Shown here: one piece after another, positions 1-9,463 of the stretch | Position numbering within the stretch: the stretch's first letter is position 1 | Layout of the letters: the number at the start of each line of letters is the position of its first letter | NCBI RefSeq assembly: GCF_003236175.1 | Contig: NZ_QKTW01000016.1 | Location: forward strand, 252,482 to 316,481 | Length of the DNA stretch: 64,000 bases | From: Taibaiella soli | GTDB lineage: Bacteria; Bacteroidota; Bacteroidia; Chitinophagales; Chitinophagaceae | Direction: 5' to 3' | Notes under the pieces: model-generated | Database searches by the model: none | What the model was told of the DNA's origin: nothing | The model's input: the letters and a program-made list of their open reading frames with translations, nothing else | Program-made: the position numbers and the translations under genes

Positions 1-1
1 G

Positions 2-1627
2 CTGAATAAATCTAAAGGTCCTGGTATGTGGAGCCCACGTACACAGAATGATCGAATGCTTTTCGCTGCCACTTGGCGTGAGATGCTTGAAGCTACATCT
101 AATGTAGACTTTTGGCAGGATATGGTGAAAGAGTTGATTGTTTCACGTGGAACAATTCAAGGTGTGGTAACAGGAATGGGACAAGAGATTCGCGCTAAGT
201 CTGTAGTACTTACTAATGGTACGTTCCTGAATGGTGTGATTCATATTGGAGAGAAACAGTTTGGTGGGGGGAGAATAGGGGAGAAAGGCGCTTCTGGTAT
301 TACAGAACAGCTTGTAGAGCTTGGTTTTGAGTCTGCAAGATTGAAAACTGGAACGCCACCACGTATTGATGGCCGTAGTTTGGACTATACTAAGATGGAA
401 AAGCAGGAAGGTGATGAGGAAATTGTAGGGTTTTCTTATTTACCAGTGGAAAGGATTAAACCGCAAGAGCAGCGTGCTTGCTGGATTACTTATACAAGTC
501 AGGAAGTACACGATATTCTTAAGACTGGTTTTGAGCAATCTCCAATGTATCAAGGCCGTATTAAAGGTAGTGGTCCACGTTATTGTCCTAGTATCGAAGA
601 TAAGATCAATCGCTTTGCAGATAGAGATCGTCATCAGTTGTTTGTAGAGCCAGAGGGATGGAATACAGTGGAGATCTATGTAAATGGTTTCAGTACTTCG
701 TTGCCAGAAGACGTTCAATATAAAGCGCTAAAAATGGTGCCTGGTTTTGAGAATTGCCGTTTCTTCCGTCCTGGATATGCCATTGAATACGATTATTTTC
801 CACCAACACAGTTGAAATTTACACTGGAAACTAAGGAAATTCGTAACCTTTTCTTCGCAGGACAGATAAATGGCACCACTGGTTATGAAGAAGCCGCTTG
901 TCAGGGATTAATGGCTGGTATCAATGCACATAGAAATGCACATGAACAAGAACCGTTCGTTCTGCAGAGAAGTGACGCATATATTGGTGTATTAATTGAT
1001 GATTTGATCAATAAAGGAACAGATGAGCCTTATCGAATGTTTACCAGCAGGGCTGAATTTAGGACGTTATTAAGACAGGATAACGCTGATATGCGCCTTA
1101 CACCGATGAGCTATGAGATGGGATTGGCCTCTGAAGAGCGTATGGAATTGGTTCGTAAGAAGATGGACGAGGTAGAACAAATCAAAAAAACACTTGCGGA
1201 CTTTTCTGTAGAACCAGCAGCAGCGAATGAATATTTGTCTTCTAAGGATTCTTCGCCGTTGGTAGAACGTTCAAGAGCACTAAAATTATTACTCCGTCCG
1301 AACATAGATTTGAAGGAATTGTGCGCTGAAATTCCAGAATTAAAGGCCGCTATTGGAGACGTGCACATCCATTCCCTCGAGCAGGCTGAGATCCAGGCTA
1401 AGTATGACGTTTACATCGAAAAAGAGCGTGAATTGGTTAAGAAAATGGCCAGTTTAGAGGATTTAATGATCCCAGACAGCTTTAATTATGATAAATTGAC
1501 TGCTTTGTCGATGGAAGCACGACAAAAGTTAAATAAGATAAGACCGAACACTCTGGGGCAAGCAAGTCGTATAAGCGGAGTCAATCCAAGCGATGTGCAA
1601 ATCCTGATGGTTTATATGGGTCGTTAA
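2..1627 (+). CDS. mnmG: tRNA uridine-5-carboxymethylaminomethyl modification enzyme MnmG (GidA), 5' end cut off
   Basis: FAD-dependent enzyme that works with the GTPase MnmE to install the (carboxymethyl)aminomethyl group on wobble uridine 34 of certain tRNAs. The frame is open from base 2, reading LNKSKGPGMWSPRTQ, the family signature around its conserved WSPR segment, so the true start lies left of the window; about 541 of the usual ~620 residues are visible. Also seen are a GQINGTTGYEEAACQG segment (FAD-binding region), an SRAEFR segment, and the C-terminal GQASRISGVNPSDV segment that contacts MnmE in this family. The missing part should hold the N-terminal GxGxxG nucleotide-binding motif. 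The first ATG, at 26, is internal. A terminator hairpin follows 13 bases after the stop. Confidence 0.97.
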   Translation: MNKSKGPGMWSPRTQNDRMLFAATWREMLEATSNVDFWQDMVKELIVSRGTIQGVVTGMGQEIRAKSVVLTNGTFLNGVIHIGEKQFGGGRIGEKGASGITEQLVELGFESARLKTGTPPRIDGRSLDYTKMEKQEGDEEIVGFSYLPVERIKPQEQRACWITYTSQEVHDILKTGFEQSPMYQGRIKGSGPRYCPSIEDKINRFADRDRHQLFVEPEGWNTVEIYVNGFSTSLPEDVQYKALKMVPGFENCRFFRPGYAIEYDYFPPTQLKFTLETKEIRNLFFAGQINGTTGYEEAACQGLMAGINAHRNAHEQEPFVLQRSDAYIGVLIDDLINKGTDEPYRMFTSRAEFRTLLRQDNADMRLTPMSYEMGLASEERMELVRKKMDEVEQIKKTLADFSVEPAAANEYLSSKDSSPLVERSRALKLLLRPNIDLKELCAEIPELKAAIGDVHIHSLEQAEIQAKYDVYIEKERELVKKMASLEDLMIPDSFNYDKLTALSMEARQKLNKIRPNTLGQASRISGVNPSDVQILMVYMGR

Positions 1628-1639
1628 AAAATTAAGAAA

Positions 1640-1673
1640 TTGGTTTAGTAGCGTTACTAAGCCAATTTTTTTT
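1640..1673 (+). terminator. Rho-independent terminator of mnmG
   Basis: Stem TTGGTTTAGTA / TACTAAGCCAA (one G-T wobble) with a short GCGT loop, followed by a run of T. It lies just downstream of the mnmG stop and separates it from recX. Confidence 0.8.
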
Positions 1674-1715
1674 GATTATTTTAATGTCTTGATTAGGTAC
1701 TTTTCAGTCAGATAA

Positions 1716-2174
1716 ATGGATTTCAGAACGGCGATTTACAAATATTGCAATTACCAGGAAAGGTGTCATCAGGATGTACGAAACAAATTATATGATCTTG
1801 GTGCAAGAAAAGATCAGGTTGAAACATTGATTGCAGACTTGATAGGAGATAACTTATTGAATGAAGAGCGGTATGCAAGGGCATTTGTAAGGGGTAAATT
1901 TCGCTTAAAGAAGTGGGGTAGAAAGAAGATCCTCCAGGAATTAAAGCTCCATAAGATATCGGAATATTGCGTTAAAAAGGGTATGTCTGAAATTGATGCG
2001 AATGAGTATGATTCTGTTTTGAATCAATTATGCGTAAAAAAGTGGAGAGAGCTAAATAGAGAAACAAATGAGTTCAATAAAAAAGGAAAGGTCTACAGAT
2101 ATCTTTTACAAAAAGGCTATGAACAGGATTTAATTTCTGATGCTATTAACCAACTATTAGAATCCGGAAGCTAA
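1716..2174 (+). CDS. recX: RecX family regulatory protein
   Basis: Small helical regulator of RecA that binds the RecA filament and modulates recombination and the SOS response. The 152-residue length is normal for RecX. The sequence shows the family pattern of three-helix repeats: an N-terminal CNYQERCHQDVRNKL segment, then LIADLIGDNLLNEERYARAFVRGKF with the conserved L-N-E-x-R-[YF]-A-x-x-[FY]-x-x-x-[KR] core, then KKWGRKKILQEL, and a C-terminal repeat ending in LLQKGYEQDLISDAINQLL. recA is not nearby. The gene lies between mnmG and apaG, all on the plus strand, with 49 bases to apaG, so recX and apaG may be co-transcribed. Confidence 0.9.
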   Translation: MDFRTAIYKYCNYQERCHQDVRNKLYDLGARKDQVETLIADLIGDNLLNEERYARAFVRGKFRLKKWGRKKILQELKLHKISEYCVKKGMSEIDANEYDSVLNQLCVKKWRELNRETNEFNKKGKVYRYLLQKGYEQDLISDAINQLLESGS

Positions 2175-2223
2175 TTAAATAAGTATATTTACTTTAGACG
2201 AGGAAATTAAAAGAAAACAAAAA

Positions 2224-2610
2224 ATGGTAAAGCAAATAACTGAAGGTGTCAGTATTACTGTTGAAACATTCTATCAACCGAATCAAAGTAATCCGTTAAA
2301 CGGGGAATATCTTTTTGCATACAGAATAACAATTGAAAATTTAAGTACAGTGCCAGTGAAATTACTTCGCAGACATTGGCATATTGTCGATTCTAATGGC
2401 TTGTTTCGTGAAGTCGAAGGGGAGGGTGTAGTAGGTCAGCAACCGATCATACAGCCCGGGGAAGACTATCAATATGTCTCAGCATGCAATCTGCGCACGG
2501 AGATTGGAAAGATGTATGGTACGTATCTGATGGAAAATCTTTACAACAAAAAGAACTTTACTGTAGCGATTCCGGAATTTAAATTACTAGCGCCATTTAA
2601 AATGAACTAA
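2224..2610 (+). CDS. apaG: ApaG domain protein
   Basis: ApaG proteins are ~125-residue fibronectin-III-like folds, linked historically to Co2+/Mg2+ homeostasis and Ap4A metabolism; the molecular role is poorly defined. The sequence has the hallmark GEGVVGQQPIIQPGEDYQYVS, preceded by the strand pair with RRHWHIVDSNG and followed by a MYGTYLM segment. Length (128 residues) and domain extent match the family, with no signal peptide, so it should be cytoplasmic. An A-rich stretch immediately precedes the ATG, common before Bacteroidota genes that lack a strong Shine-Dalgarno. Downstream is a decayed yciI gene on the opposite strand. Confidence 0.93.
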   Translation: MVKQITEGVSITVETFYQPNQSNPLNGEYLFAYRITIENLSTVPVKLLRRHWHIVDSNGLFREVEGEGVVGQQPIIQPGEDYQYVSACNLRTEIGKMYGTYLMENLYNKKNFTVAIPEFKLLAPFKMN

Positions 2611-2688
2611 GAGTAGAGTGAATTAATGTTCTGCTTTTAATTTACCATTTATTTATTCGCGTTATTTGAAAACAAAACTTTGATCTGA

Positions 2689-2962
2689 TCACCAGGGATG
2701 AATTTCATAAGCTAATTTACCGGAAGAAATGACGGATCAGTAATCAACAATTGCTCTACTTCTTCTTTTGTGTCGCAGTTAAAAATAAGTATGCCTCGTC
2801 GGTTTCCGTCATTACCGAATGGACCTGCTACAACAATCTTTTCCATTTCTGCAAGTCGGGTAATATATGCTAAATGCCCTTTCATGATCTCAGTAGTTTT
2901 TATGCTATTCTGAGTTTTTCTGTTTTTCCTTTTGTCATCACGAAATACTGTTTTAATTTCAT
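2689..2962 (-). pseudogene. YciI-like protein, broken by two frameshifts
   Basis: Reading the minus strand from ATG at 2962 gives MKLKQYFVMTKGK. The reading then changes frame at an A-run (T-run 2923-2927 on the plus strand) into KTTEIMKGHLAYITRLAEM, followed by EKIVVAGPFGNDGNRRGILI. A second shift near 2719-2722 leads to KLAYEIHPW and a stop. Joined together these match the YciI family: an N-terminal KQYF strand, a GHLAxIxRLA helix, an AGPFGxDGxxRGIxIF core and a C-terminal IHPW. Each break is consistent with loss of one base. YciI proteins are small ferredoxin-like-fold, possibly enzymatic proteins. Two separate lesions argue for a true pseudogene, though homopolymer sequencing error could explain the first. 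Confidence 0.75.
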
Positions 2963-3166
2963 GGATTGCCCATTCATGTTTACAGTTTGTGTACGTGGAT
3001 GATTTTTTTCTGAACAGAAATATTAAGCGAAAATAGCAGAGCTAGGGAACAAAATATTAATATTTATATATTATAATAATTTATCTTTATTAGGTTTTAA
3101 AGTTATAAAATGTATTTATTCCGAAATAAATTAATACTTTAAATAAACTTAACTGTCCTTTATTAA

Positions 3167-3193
3167 TTGTAGTCTAATATTTTCGTACCTTTG
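3167..3193 (+). promoter_or_regulatory. Predicted promoter of typA
   Basis: A TACCTTTG box (3186-3193) fits the Bacteroidota -7 consensus TAnnTTTG, with TTG at 3167-3169 (16-base spacer, slightly short). The preceding bases from 2963 are AT-rich with no gene visible. About 105 bases of leader remain before the typA ATG. Confidence 0.5.
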
Positions 3194-3298
3194 CGCAAAA
3201 TTTGAAATGGATGGAGCGCTGTGTGAGTGTCGGTTTTGAGTAAATGAGAAATTTCCTTCGTTCAGCGTATTAAAAAAATCCATCGTTTAATTTATTTT

Positions 3299-5107
3299 AT
3301 GCAAATCAGAAACATTGCCATTATCGCGCACGTTGACCACGGTAAAACAACGCTCGTAGATAAAATTATTCATGCGACTAAAGTATTCCGTGACAACCAG
3401 GAAACGGGTGAACTGATCATGGATAACAACGATCTGGAACGTGAGCGTGGTATTACCATCCTCAGTAAAAACATCTCAGTAAACTACAAGGATGTTAAGA
3501 TCAACGTTATCGATACTCCAGGCCACGCCGATTTCGGTGGTGAAGTAGAACGCGTTTTGAAAATGGCAGATGGTGTTGTGCTGCTTGTGGATGCTTTCGA
3601 AGGTCCGATGCCGCAAACACGTTTCGTACTGCAAAAAGCACTCGAACTGAATCTGCGTCCAATCGTCGTAATCAACAAAGTAGATAAGCCAAACTGCCGT
3701 CCTGACGAAGTGCACGATGCAGTATTTGAACTGTTCTTCCAGCTTGATGCTACCGAAGATCAGCTCAACTTCCCGACTATCTACGGTTCTTCTAAACAAG
3801 GTTGGTTTAACACGTCTCTGACGCCTACAGAGGACATCACTCCGCTGTTGGATACTATCCTTGAAAAAGTTCCTGAACCGAAAGTAACCGAAGGTACTGT
3901 TCAAATGCAGATCACTTCACTGGATTACTCTTCATTCCTCGGCCGTATTGCCATTGGTAAAGTGGTTCGTGGTACATTGAAAGAAGGTATGCCGGTACAA
4001 CTGTGCAAACTGGATGGTTCAATGGTGAAAAGCCGTATCAAAGAGCTGTATACGTTCGAAGGTATGGGCAAGAAAAAAGTAACTGAAGTAGCTGCTGGTG
4101 ATATCTGTGCAATCGTAGGTATCGAAGATTTCCAGATCGGTGAAACAGTTGCTGATTTCGAAAACCCAGAGGCATTGCCGGTAATTGCTATCGATGAGCC
4201 GACAATGAATATGCAGTTCAGCATCAATAACTCGCCTTTCTTTGGCCGTGAAGGTAAATTCGTTACCAGCCGTAACCTCCGCGACCGTTTGAATAAAGAG
4301 CTTGAAAAGAATCTCGCATTGCGTGTTAAAGACACCGATGACGCTGATAAATTCCTGGTTTATGGTCGTGGTATCCTCCACTTGAGCGTATTGGTTGAAA
4401 CAATGCGTCGTGAAGGTTATGAACTGACTGTAGGTCAGCCACAGGTAATCACTAAAGAAATCGATGGCCAGAAATGTGAACCATACGAATCATTGGTGGT
4501 AGACGTTCCTTCTGAATTCTCTGGTAAAGTAATTGACCTCGTTACGCAACGTAAAGGTGAAATGCTGATCATGGAAAGCAAAGGTGAAATGCAACACCTG
4601 GAATTTGACGTTCCTTCACGTGGTTTGATCGGTCTGCGTTCACAAATGCTGACTGCTACTGCAGGTGAAGCTGTAATGGCGCACCGCTTTAGCGAATACA
4701 AGCCTTGGAAAGGTACTATCCCTGGCCGTAACAACGGTGTTTTGGTAGCAAAACAAGCTGGTACTACTACCGCTTATTCTATCGATAAACTGCAGGATCG
4801 TGGTTCATTCTTCGTTGACCCGGGTGAAGAAATTTACGCTGGTCAGATCTTGGCTGAGCACATTAAACCAGGTGACCTGAACGTAAATGCTGTGGAAGGT
4901 AAAAAACTGACCAACATGCGTGCATCAGGTTCAGATGGCACCAGCAGCATCACTCCGAAAATTCAAATGACTCTGGAAGAATGTATGGAATACATCCAAC
5001 AGGACGAATGTATCGAGGTAACGCCGCAAAGCATCCGTTTGCGTAAAATCATGCTCGATGAGAATGATCGTGCGAAATACGCGAAAATGCTGAAAATCGA
5101 AGCTTAA
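3299..5107 (+). CDS. typA: Ribosome-associated GTPase TypA/BipA
   Basis: Translational GTPase of the EF-G family that binds the 70S ribosome and supports assembly of the large subunit and growth under stress. At 602 residues it is full length. The G domain shows AHVDHGKTT (residues 10-18), switch II DTPGH (72-76) and NKVDKPNC (G4); later come the EF-G-like beta-barrel and alpha-beta domains and the BipA-specific C-terminal domain with [15 protein letters not shown] and [13 protein letters not shown] segments. The ATG at 3299 directly precedes the conserved [15 protein letters not shown]. It is a single-gene unit with its own promoter and terminator. Codon use looks more GC-rich and regular than in the upstream genes, as expected for a highly expressed gene. 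Confidence 0.97.
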   Translation: MQIRNIAIIAHVDHGKTTLVDKIIHATKVFRDNQETGELIMDNNDLERERGITILSKNISVNYKDVKINVIDTPGHADFGGEVERVLKMADGVVLLVDAFEGPMPQTRFVLQKALELNLRPIVVINKVDKPNCRPDEVHDAVFELFFQLDATEDQLNFPTIYGSSKQGWFNTSLTPTEDITPLLDTILEKVPEPKVTEGTVQMQITSLDYSSFLGRIAIGKVVRGTLKEGMPVQLCKLDGSMVKSRIKELYTFEGMGKKKVTEVAAGDICAIVGIEDFQIGETVADFENPEALPVIAIDEPTMNMQFSINNSPFFGREGKFVTSRNLRDRLNKELEKNLALRVKDTDDADKFLVYGRGILHLSVLVETMRREGYELTVGQPQVITKEIDGQKCEPYESLVVDVPSEFSGKVIDLVTQRKGEMLIMESKGEMQHLEFDVPSRGLIGLRSQMLTATAGEAVMAHRFSEYKPWKGTIPGRNNGVLVAKQAGTTTAYSIDKLQDRGSFFVDPGEEIYAGQILAEHIKPGDLNVNAVEGKKLTNMRASGSDGTSSITPKIQMTLEECMEYIQQDECIEVTPQSIRLRKIMLDENDRAKYAKMLKIEA

Positions 5108-5130
5108 TCAGCTTTTTGAAAAATAAATGG

Positions 5131-5161
5131 AAAGTCCCTGCTTTATGCGGGGACTTTTTTA
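5131..5161 (+). terminator. Rho-independent terminator of typA
   Basis: Stem AAAGTCCC / GGGGACTTT around a TGCTTTATGC-type loop, then a T tract, 24 bases after the typA stop. Confidence 0.85.
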
Positions 5162-5207
5162 TTAAACATGTCTATAACGGCATATCAACCGTTAGGGCCA
5201 TATTCCT

Positions 5208-5215
5208 TAATTTTG
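5208..5215 (+). promoter_or_regulatory. Predicted -7 box of the metH-half gene
   Basis: TAATTTTG matches TAnnTTTG and ends six bases before the ATG at 5222. It supports 5222 rather than the in-frame ATG at 5168, which would lie upstream of the promoter. No convincing -33 TTG is seen. Confidence 0.4.
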
Positions 5216-5221
5216 CCAATC

Positions 5222-6247
5222 ATGACAAAAAGAGAAATTCTTACAGGATTATTGGAACAACGTATCCTCATCATTGACGGGGCTATGGGAACCATGATCC
5301 AGCGACATAAATTACAAGAAGAAGATTATCGCGGCGAGCGTTTTAAAGACTGGCATATAGATCTGAAGGGAAATAACGATTTGCTGTGCCTTACGCAGCC
5401 CGAAATTATTAAAGGAATACATAAGCAATATCTAACTGCGGGCGCCAATATCATCGAAACAAACACGTTTAACGCGCAACAGGTTTCGATGGCCGACTAT
5501 GATATGCAGTCACTTTCTTATGAAATCAATTTTGCAGCGGCACAAATCGCGCAGCAGGCGGTAAAAGAATTTAAGGCAGAACATCCGGATGCAAACTGTT
5601 TTGTTGCAGGCGCAATCGGTCCAATGAATAAAACGCTGAGTCTTTCACCTGACGTGAACGAACCCGGTTATCGCGCTATTACTTTCGACGAAGTAGCTAC
5701 AGCATATTACGAACAGATTGACGCGCTGGTGAAAGGTGGTGCGGACATTCTCCTGATTGAAACAATCTTTGATACGCTGAATGCCAAAGCTGCCATTTTT
5801 GCGATCGAGAAATATTTCCGTGATTATTCTGAGATAGAAAAATTGCCAGTAATGATTTCGGGTACGATTACCGACGCTTCTGGTCGTACGTTGAGTGGCC
5901 AAACGCTGGAAGCGTTTTATATTTCCGTAATGCACGCCAATCCGGTAAGTATCGGTTTGAACTGCGCATTGGGTGCAGAGCAAATGCGTCCACATATTGC
6001 AGAACTTTCTGAGCTGGCTGCTTGCTTTGTAAGCGCTTATCCAAACGCTGGTTTGCCGAATGCGATGGGTGAGTATGATGAAACACCTGAACAAACAGCC
6101 GCCATTGTAGGCCAATTTGCGGCTGATGGCTGGCTTAACTTAGTTGGTGGATGTTGTGGTACTACTCCGGAGCATATTGCCGCTATTGCGCAGGAAATGA
6201 AGAAATACGAGGCGCGTCATTTGCCTGAGGTTGCTGAAATTATTTAA
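5222..6247 (+). CDS. metH: Homocysteine S-methyltransferase (N-terminal module of split methionine synthase MetH)
   Basis: Zinc-dependent homocysteine-binding module of cobalamin-dependent methionine synthase, the last step of methionine synthesis. The 341-residue protein holds only the first TIM-barrel domain: [17 protein letters not shown] at the N-terminus, [26 protein letters not shown] with the first zinc-ligand Cys, and the C-terminal [11 protein letters not shown] with the Cys pair. Full MetH (~1200 residues) continues with folate, B12 and activation domains. Here the ORF stops after the first domain and is followed by a terminator, so those domains must be encoded elsewhere. The start at 5222 ([11 protein letters not shown]) fits the family and the promoter. 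A stand-alone methyltransferase such as MmuM is less likely, given the MetH-like sequence. Confidence 0.88.
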   Translation: MTKREILTGLLEQRILIIDGAMGTMIQRHKLQEEDYRGERFKDWHIDLKGNNDLLCLTQPEIIKGIHKQYLTAGANIIETNTFNAQQVSMADYDMQSLSYEINFAAAQIAQQAVKEFKAEHPDANCFVAGAIGPMNKTLSLSPDVNEPGYRAITFDEVATAYYEQIDALVKGGADILLIETIFDTLNAKAAIFAIEKYFRDYSEIEKLPVMISGTITDASGRTLSGQTLEAFYISVMHANPVSIGLNCALGAEQMRPHIAELSELAACFVSAYPNAGLPNAMGEYDETPEQTAAIVGQFAADGWLNLVGGCCGTTPEHIAAIAQEMKKYEARHLPEVAEII

Positions 6248-6267
6248 CATTAAGATGTTTTATATCT

Positions 6268-6302
6268 AAAGCTGCGAAGTGATCCACTTTGCAGCTTTTT
6301 TA
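6268..6302 (+). terminator. Rho-independent terminator of the metH-half gene
   Basis: Long stem AAAGCTGCGAAGTG / CACTTTGCAGCTTT (one G-T) with ATC loop and a T run, starting 20 bases after the stop. Confidence 0.88.
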
Positions 6303-6342
6303 TTTTACATCTGAGTAATAGTCTTAAAAATTTTAACATAAT

Positions 6343-6374
6343 GGATGCTGAATGAAGCATCCTTTTTATTTTTT
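6343..6374 (+). terminator. Second hairpin with T tract in the gap after metH
   Basis: GGATGC / GCATCC stem with a short TGAATGAA-type loop and a T-rich tail. It sits 40 bases beyond the first terminator and may back it up. The rest of the 6303-6615 gap is very AT-rich and shows no gene. Confidence 0.55.
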
Positions 6375-6615
6375 AATAAATAGACATATTGTGTAATAAT
6401 GATGGTTTTTTTATTTTAATATAATATTTAAAAACAACCATTTAGAATATATATATAAATCTGTATACTATTATTCATTTTAATGGGGCAAAATTTTGCA
6501 AATCAGACTTGAAATGATTTTAATATTTCCTTAATACATTCTTAATCCAGCCTTTATAATTAAATGTTCTCTTTGTAAAAGCCCTCAAATTTTTAAACAC
6601 GCTTTTATAAAAGAT

Positions 6616-7488
6616 ATGGCTAAACGGGAAGTAGATATAGTTGTGATATCGGATGTGCATTTGGGCACCTATGGTTGTCATGCGAAAGAGTTGTTGCAGT
6701 ATTTGAAAAGTATCAGCCCCAAGGCAGTCGTGTTAAACGGCGACATTATAGACATCTGGCAATTCAGCAAACGGTATTGGCCGGCAACACATATGATGGT
6801 TGTAAAGCATCTTGTTGGGCTAATCGCGAAGGATGTGCCTGTTTATTACATCCCAGGTAATCATGATGAATTACTCCGGCGGTTTAAAGATTTCCATCTT
6901 GGCTCCTTGAAAATTGCCAATAAACTTTCTTTGAAAATTGATGGTGCCAATGTCTGGATTTTCCATGGAGATGTGTTTGACGTGGTGATGCAACATAGTA
7001 AGTGGCTGGCAAAACTGGGCGCGATAGGTTATGATACACTTATTCTTATCAACCGTTTCGTCAATTTCATTTCTTTAAAAATGGGTCGTGGAAAGATTTC
7101 TCTTTCTAAAAAAGTCAAAAACAGTGTGAAAGGTGCGGTGAAATTCATCAACAAATTCGAATCAACTGTTTGTGAAATAGCAGCCAGCAATCAGTATAAA
7201 TATGTGATTTGCGGACATATCCATCAACCGGAAATTAATACAGTTGTAACCGAAAAAGGCTCAGTTATTTATATGAATTCAGGTGACTGGATCGAAAATC
7301 TGACCGCACTGGAATACAACGAAAATAAATGGAGTATTTATCGTTATTCTGAAGATCCAGTGGCTCAAGCTATAGAAATCAAGAATAAGAAGAAAAATAA
7401 GGGTGAAAGTCCTAAGGAACTGATGGCTAGCTTACTGCATGAACTTAATGTCAAGAATCCAGAACATGGCCCTGTTGAAACAGACTAA
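6616..7488 (+). CDS. LpxH-like metallophosphoesterase (UDP-2,3-diacylglucosamine diphosphatase family)
   Basis: Calcineurin-like phosphoesterase of the LpxH branch; LpxH hydrolyses UDP-2,3-diacylglucosamine to lipid X in lipid A synthesis at the inner membrane. The dinuclear-metal motifs are all present: DVHLG near residue 13, NGDIIDIW, GNHDE, FHGDVFD and CGHIHQP. At 290 residues it is longer than E. coli LpxH (240), with an extra basic helical insert (RFVNFISLKMGRGKISLSKK) like the membrane-facing cap of the family. A glycosyltransferase starts 11 bases downstream, so the two probably form an operon working on a lipid or envelope glycan. The exact substrate is not provable from sequence. Confidence 0.85.
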   Translation: MAKREVDIVVISDVHLGTYGCHAKELLQYLKSISPKAVVLNGDIIDIWQFSKRYWPATHMMVVKHLVGLIAKDVPVYYIPGNHDELLRRFKDFHLGSLKIANKLSLKIDGANVWIFHGDVFDVVMQHSKWLAKLGAIGYDTLILINRFVNFISLKMGRGKISLSKKVKNSVKGAVKFINKFESTVCEIAASNQYKYVICGHIHQPEINTVVTEKGSVIYMNSGDWIENLTALEYNENKWSIYRYSEDPVAQAIEIKNKKKNKGESPKELMASLLHELNVKNPEHGPVETD

Positions 7489-7499
7489 AAAATACTAAC

Positions 7500-8528
7500 G
7501 TGAATATTCTTTTCGCCATTCAAGGTACAGGAAATGGCCATTTGAGCCGTGCCCGTGATGTTTACCCAGAGCTTTGCCGATATGGAAATGTAGACGTGCT
7601 TATTTCTGGTATTCAGGCAGATGTAGAGGTCCCGTTTCCGGTAAAATATAAGTTTTACGGTCTTAGCTTCATTTTTGGCAACCACGGCGGCGTAGATCTT
7701 TGGCAAACAGCCAAAAGCATGAAATTGCCCCGTTTAATTCGTGATATTTCTAGTCTTCCGGTTCGTGATTATGATTTAGTGATTAATGATTTTGAGCCAG
7801 TAAGTGCCTGGGCCTGCAAAATGAAAAAGGTTCCCTGTATTGCGCTGAGTCACCAATCGGCTGTGTTAGATAAAAAAGTGCCATTGCCGGATGAGCATGA
7901 CCGTTTCGGAATGCTGGTATTGCGGAGATATGCACCGTACACCGCCGCTTATGGTTTTCATTTTCGTTCATTTTCCCGAGATATTTATACACCGGTGATC
8001 CGGAAAGAAGTTAGAGAATTGGCTGCTACTAATGAAGGGCATATAACGGTTTATCTTCCAGCCTATAATGATCATGATCTGATACAGCACTTATCTCGTT
8101 TTGAGGAGGTAGAATGGCAGGTATTTTCCAAACACAATAAAGAAGCATTCTCTCATAAGAATGTGCATATTAGCCCGATAGAAAATAAAGCTTTTATCAA
8201 AAGCATGGCTTCAAGTAATGGAGTATTACTTGGTGCTGGTTTTGAAGGGCCCGCAGAAGCGATGTTTCTTGGTAAAAAGATAATGGTAATACCGATGCAG
8301 AATCAATATGAACAACAATGTAATGCCGCTGCATTGGCTAATATGGGTATTCCGGTTATTAAATCACTGAGCAGGAAATATTATGATCGTATCCGTTTGT
8401 GGTTGAGCGCGGGAAAAGTATTACGTGTGGATTATCCGGATCAGACCGCACAGATCATTGACCGTATTATACTTGAACATGCAACGATCGCCGGAAATGA
8501 AAAAGCGCAACTGGGATTGTTGCGCTAA
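7500..8528 (+). CDS. GT-B fold glycosyltransferase (MurG/GT28-like)
   Basis: A 342-residue predicted nucleotide-sugar glycosyltransferase. The N-terminus has the GT-B glycine-rich loop (FAIQGTGNGHLSRARD), as in MurG and diacylglycerol glucosyltransferases. The C-terminal half has GVLLGAGFEGPAEAMFLGKKIMVIPMQNQYEQQCNA, matching the sugar-nucleotide donor motif (G-G-x-x-x-x-E-A-x-x-x-x-x-P with the following Q-x-x-N). No signal peptide or membrane segment is evident, so it likely acts at the cytoplasmic face. The start is GTG at 7500; the conserved NILFAIQGTGNGH begins at once, so no shorter start fits. It follows the LpxH-like gene by 11 bases and is probably co-transcribed. Acceptor unknown. 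Confidence 0.8.
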   Translation: MNILFAIQGTGNGHLSRARDVYPELCRYGNVDVLISGIQADVEVPFPVKYKFYGLSFIFGNHGGVDLWQTAKSMKLPRLIRDISSLPVRDYDLVINDFEPVSAWACKMKKVPCIALSHQSAVLDKKVPLPDEHDRFGMLVLRRYAPYTAAYGFHFRSFSRDIYTPVIRKEVRELAATNEGHITVYLPAYNDHDLIQHLSRFEEVEWQVFSKHNKEAFSHKNVHISPIENKAFIKSMASSNGVLLGAGFEGPAEAMFLGKKIMVIPMQNQYEQQCNAAALANMGIPVIKSLSRKYYDRIRLWLSAGKVLRVDYPDQTAQIIDRIILEHATIAGNEKAQLGLLR

Positions 8529-8555
8529 GTATTGTTTTTAGAGAAAATTCAGGAA

Positions 8556-9332
8556 TTACTTGCCTTTAAATTCAGGCTTTCTTTTTTCAAGGAAACCATT
8601 GACGCCTTCCTTAAAATCTTCAGTGCGACCTGCTTTCACCTGCAGTTCTTTTTCCAGTTCCAGCTGCTGATTCAGGTTGTTGTTATAAGACTGATTCAGT
8701 GCACGTTTAGTAAGGCCAAGGCCAATTGTCGGCATTTGGGCCAGAGTAGCAGCAATGCGCTTGCTTTCCTGTTCGAACATTTCATCATCGTAAGCGCGGT
8801 AGATCATACCCATGTTTACTGCTTCTTCTGCAGTTACTTTATCGGCCAGCATCATTAGTGCAGAAGCGCGTTGTAAACCTACCAGGCGTGGCAGGAAGAA
8901 TGTGCCGCCACTATCAGGAACGAGGCCTATTTTGCTGAATGCCTGAACAAAAGATGCTGATTTATTAGCTACTACCACATCGCACGCAAGGGCGAGATTA
9001 GCGCCGGCACCGGCTGCGACACCATTTACGGCTGCAACTATAGGTTTTTCAATGTTTCTGAAACGGGAAATAACCGGATTATAATGCTCGCGTACCACTT
9101 TTTCAAAATCAATCTCCGCAGGAGAAGGAAATTCGCTCAGATCCTGGCCCGCACAAAAGCCTTTGCCATTGCCGGTAATATAGATACAACGCACATTGTC
9201 ATCTTTTTCGCAGGCATCAAGATGAGCCTGTAAAGTCAGCGCCATGTCGCGGTTAAAGCTATTGTATTTTTCAGGTCGGTTAAGAGTTATATATGCAACG
9301 CCATTTTCGATGTGCAGTAAGACAGTACTCAT
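8556..9332 (-). CDS. Enoyl-CoA hydratase/isomerase family protein (PaaG-like)
   Basis: Crotonase-fold protein of 258 residues. It shows the CoA-binding and oxyanion-hole segments: NRPEKYNSFNRDM, GNGKGFCAGQDLSEF (hole), AAVNGVAAGAGANLALACDVVVA, and LVPDSGGTFFLPRLVG. The AGQDL and GLVPDSGGTFFLPR pattern resembles PaaG, which isomerises ring-epoxide phenylacetyl-CoA or 2,3-dehydroadipyl-CoA; an ordinary beta-oxidation hydratase is the alternative. No other paa genes are in the window. The gene is convergent with the glycosyltransferase upstream (27-base gap). An acyl-CoA synthetase lies 7 kb away but is not linked by operon. Confidence 0.85.
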   Translation of the reverse strand: MSTVLLHIENGVAYITLNRPEKYNSFNRDMALTLQAHLDACEKDDNVRCIYITGNGKGFCAGQDLSEFPSPAEIDFEKVVREHYNPVISRFRNIEKPIVAAVNGVAAGAGANLALACDVVVANKSASFVQAFSKIGLVPDSGGTFFLPRLVGLQRASALMMLADKVTAEEAVNMGMIYRAYDDEMFEQESKRIAATLAQMPTIGLGLTKRALNQSYNNNLNQQLELEKELQVKAGRTEDFKEGVNGFLEKRKPEFKGK

Positions 9333-9463
9333 GAAAAAGTATTAGAAATCAAATGTAAAAATGCAAATAATTTGGCAGAATATTATATCGAACTTATACT
9401 TATTTATAATGTAAAATTTTCATAGGTATAAAAATATATATTCAAACTGCTATTGCCGATGTA

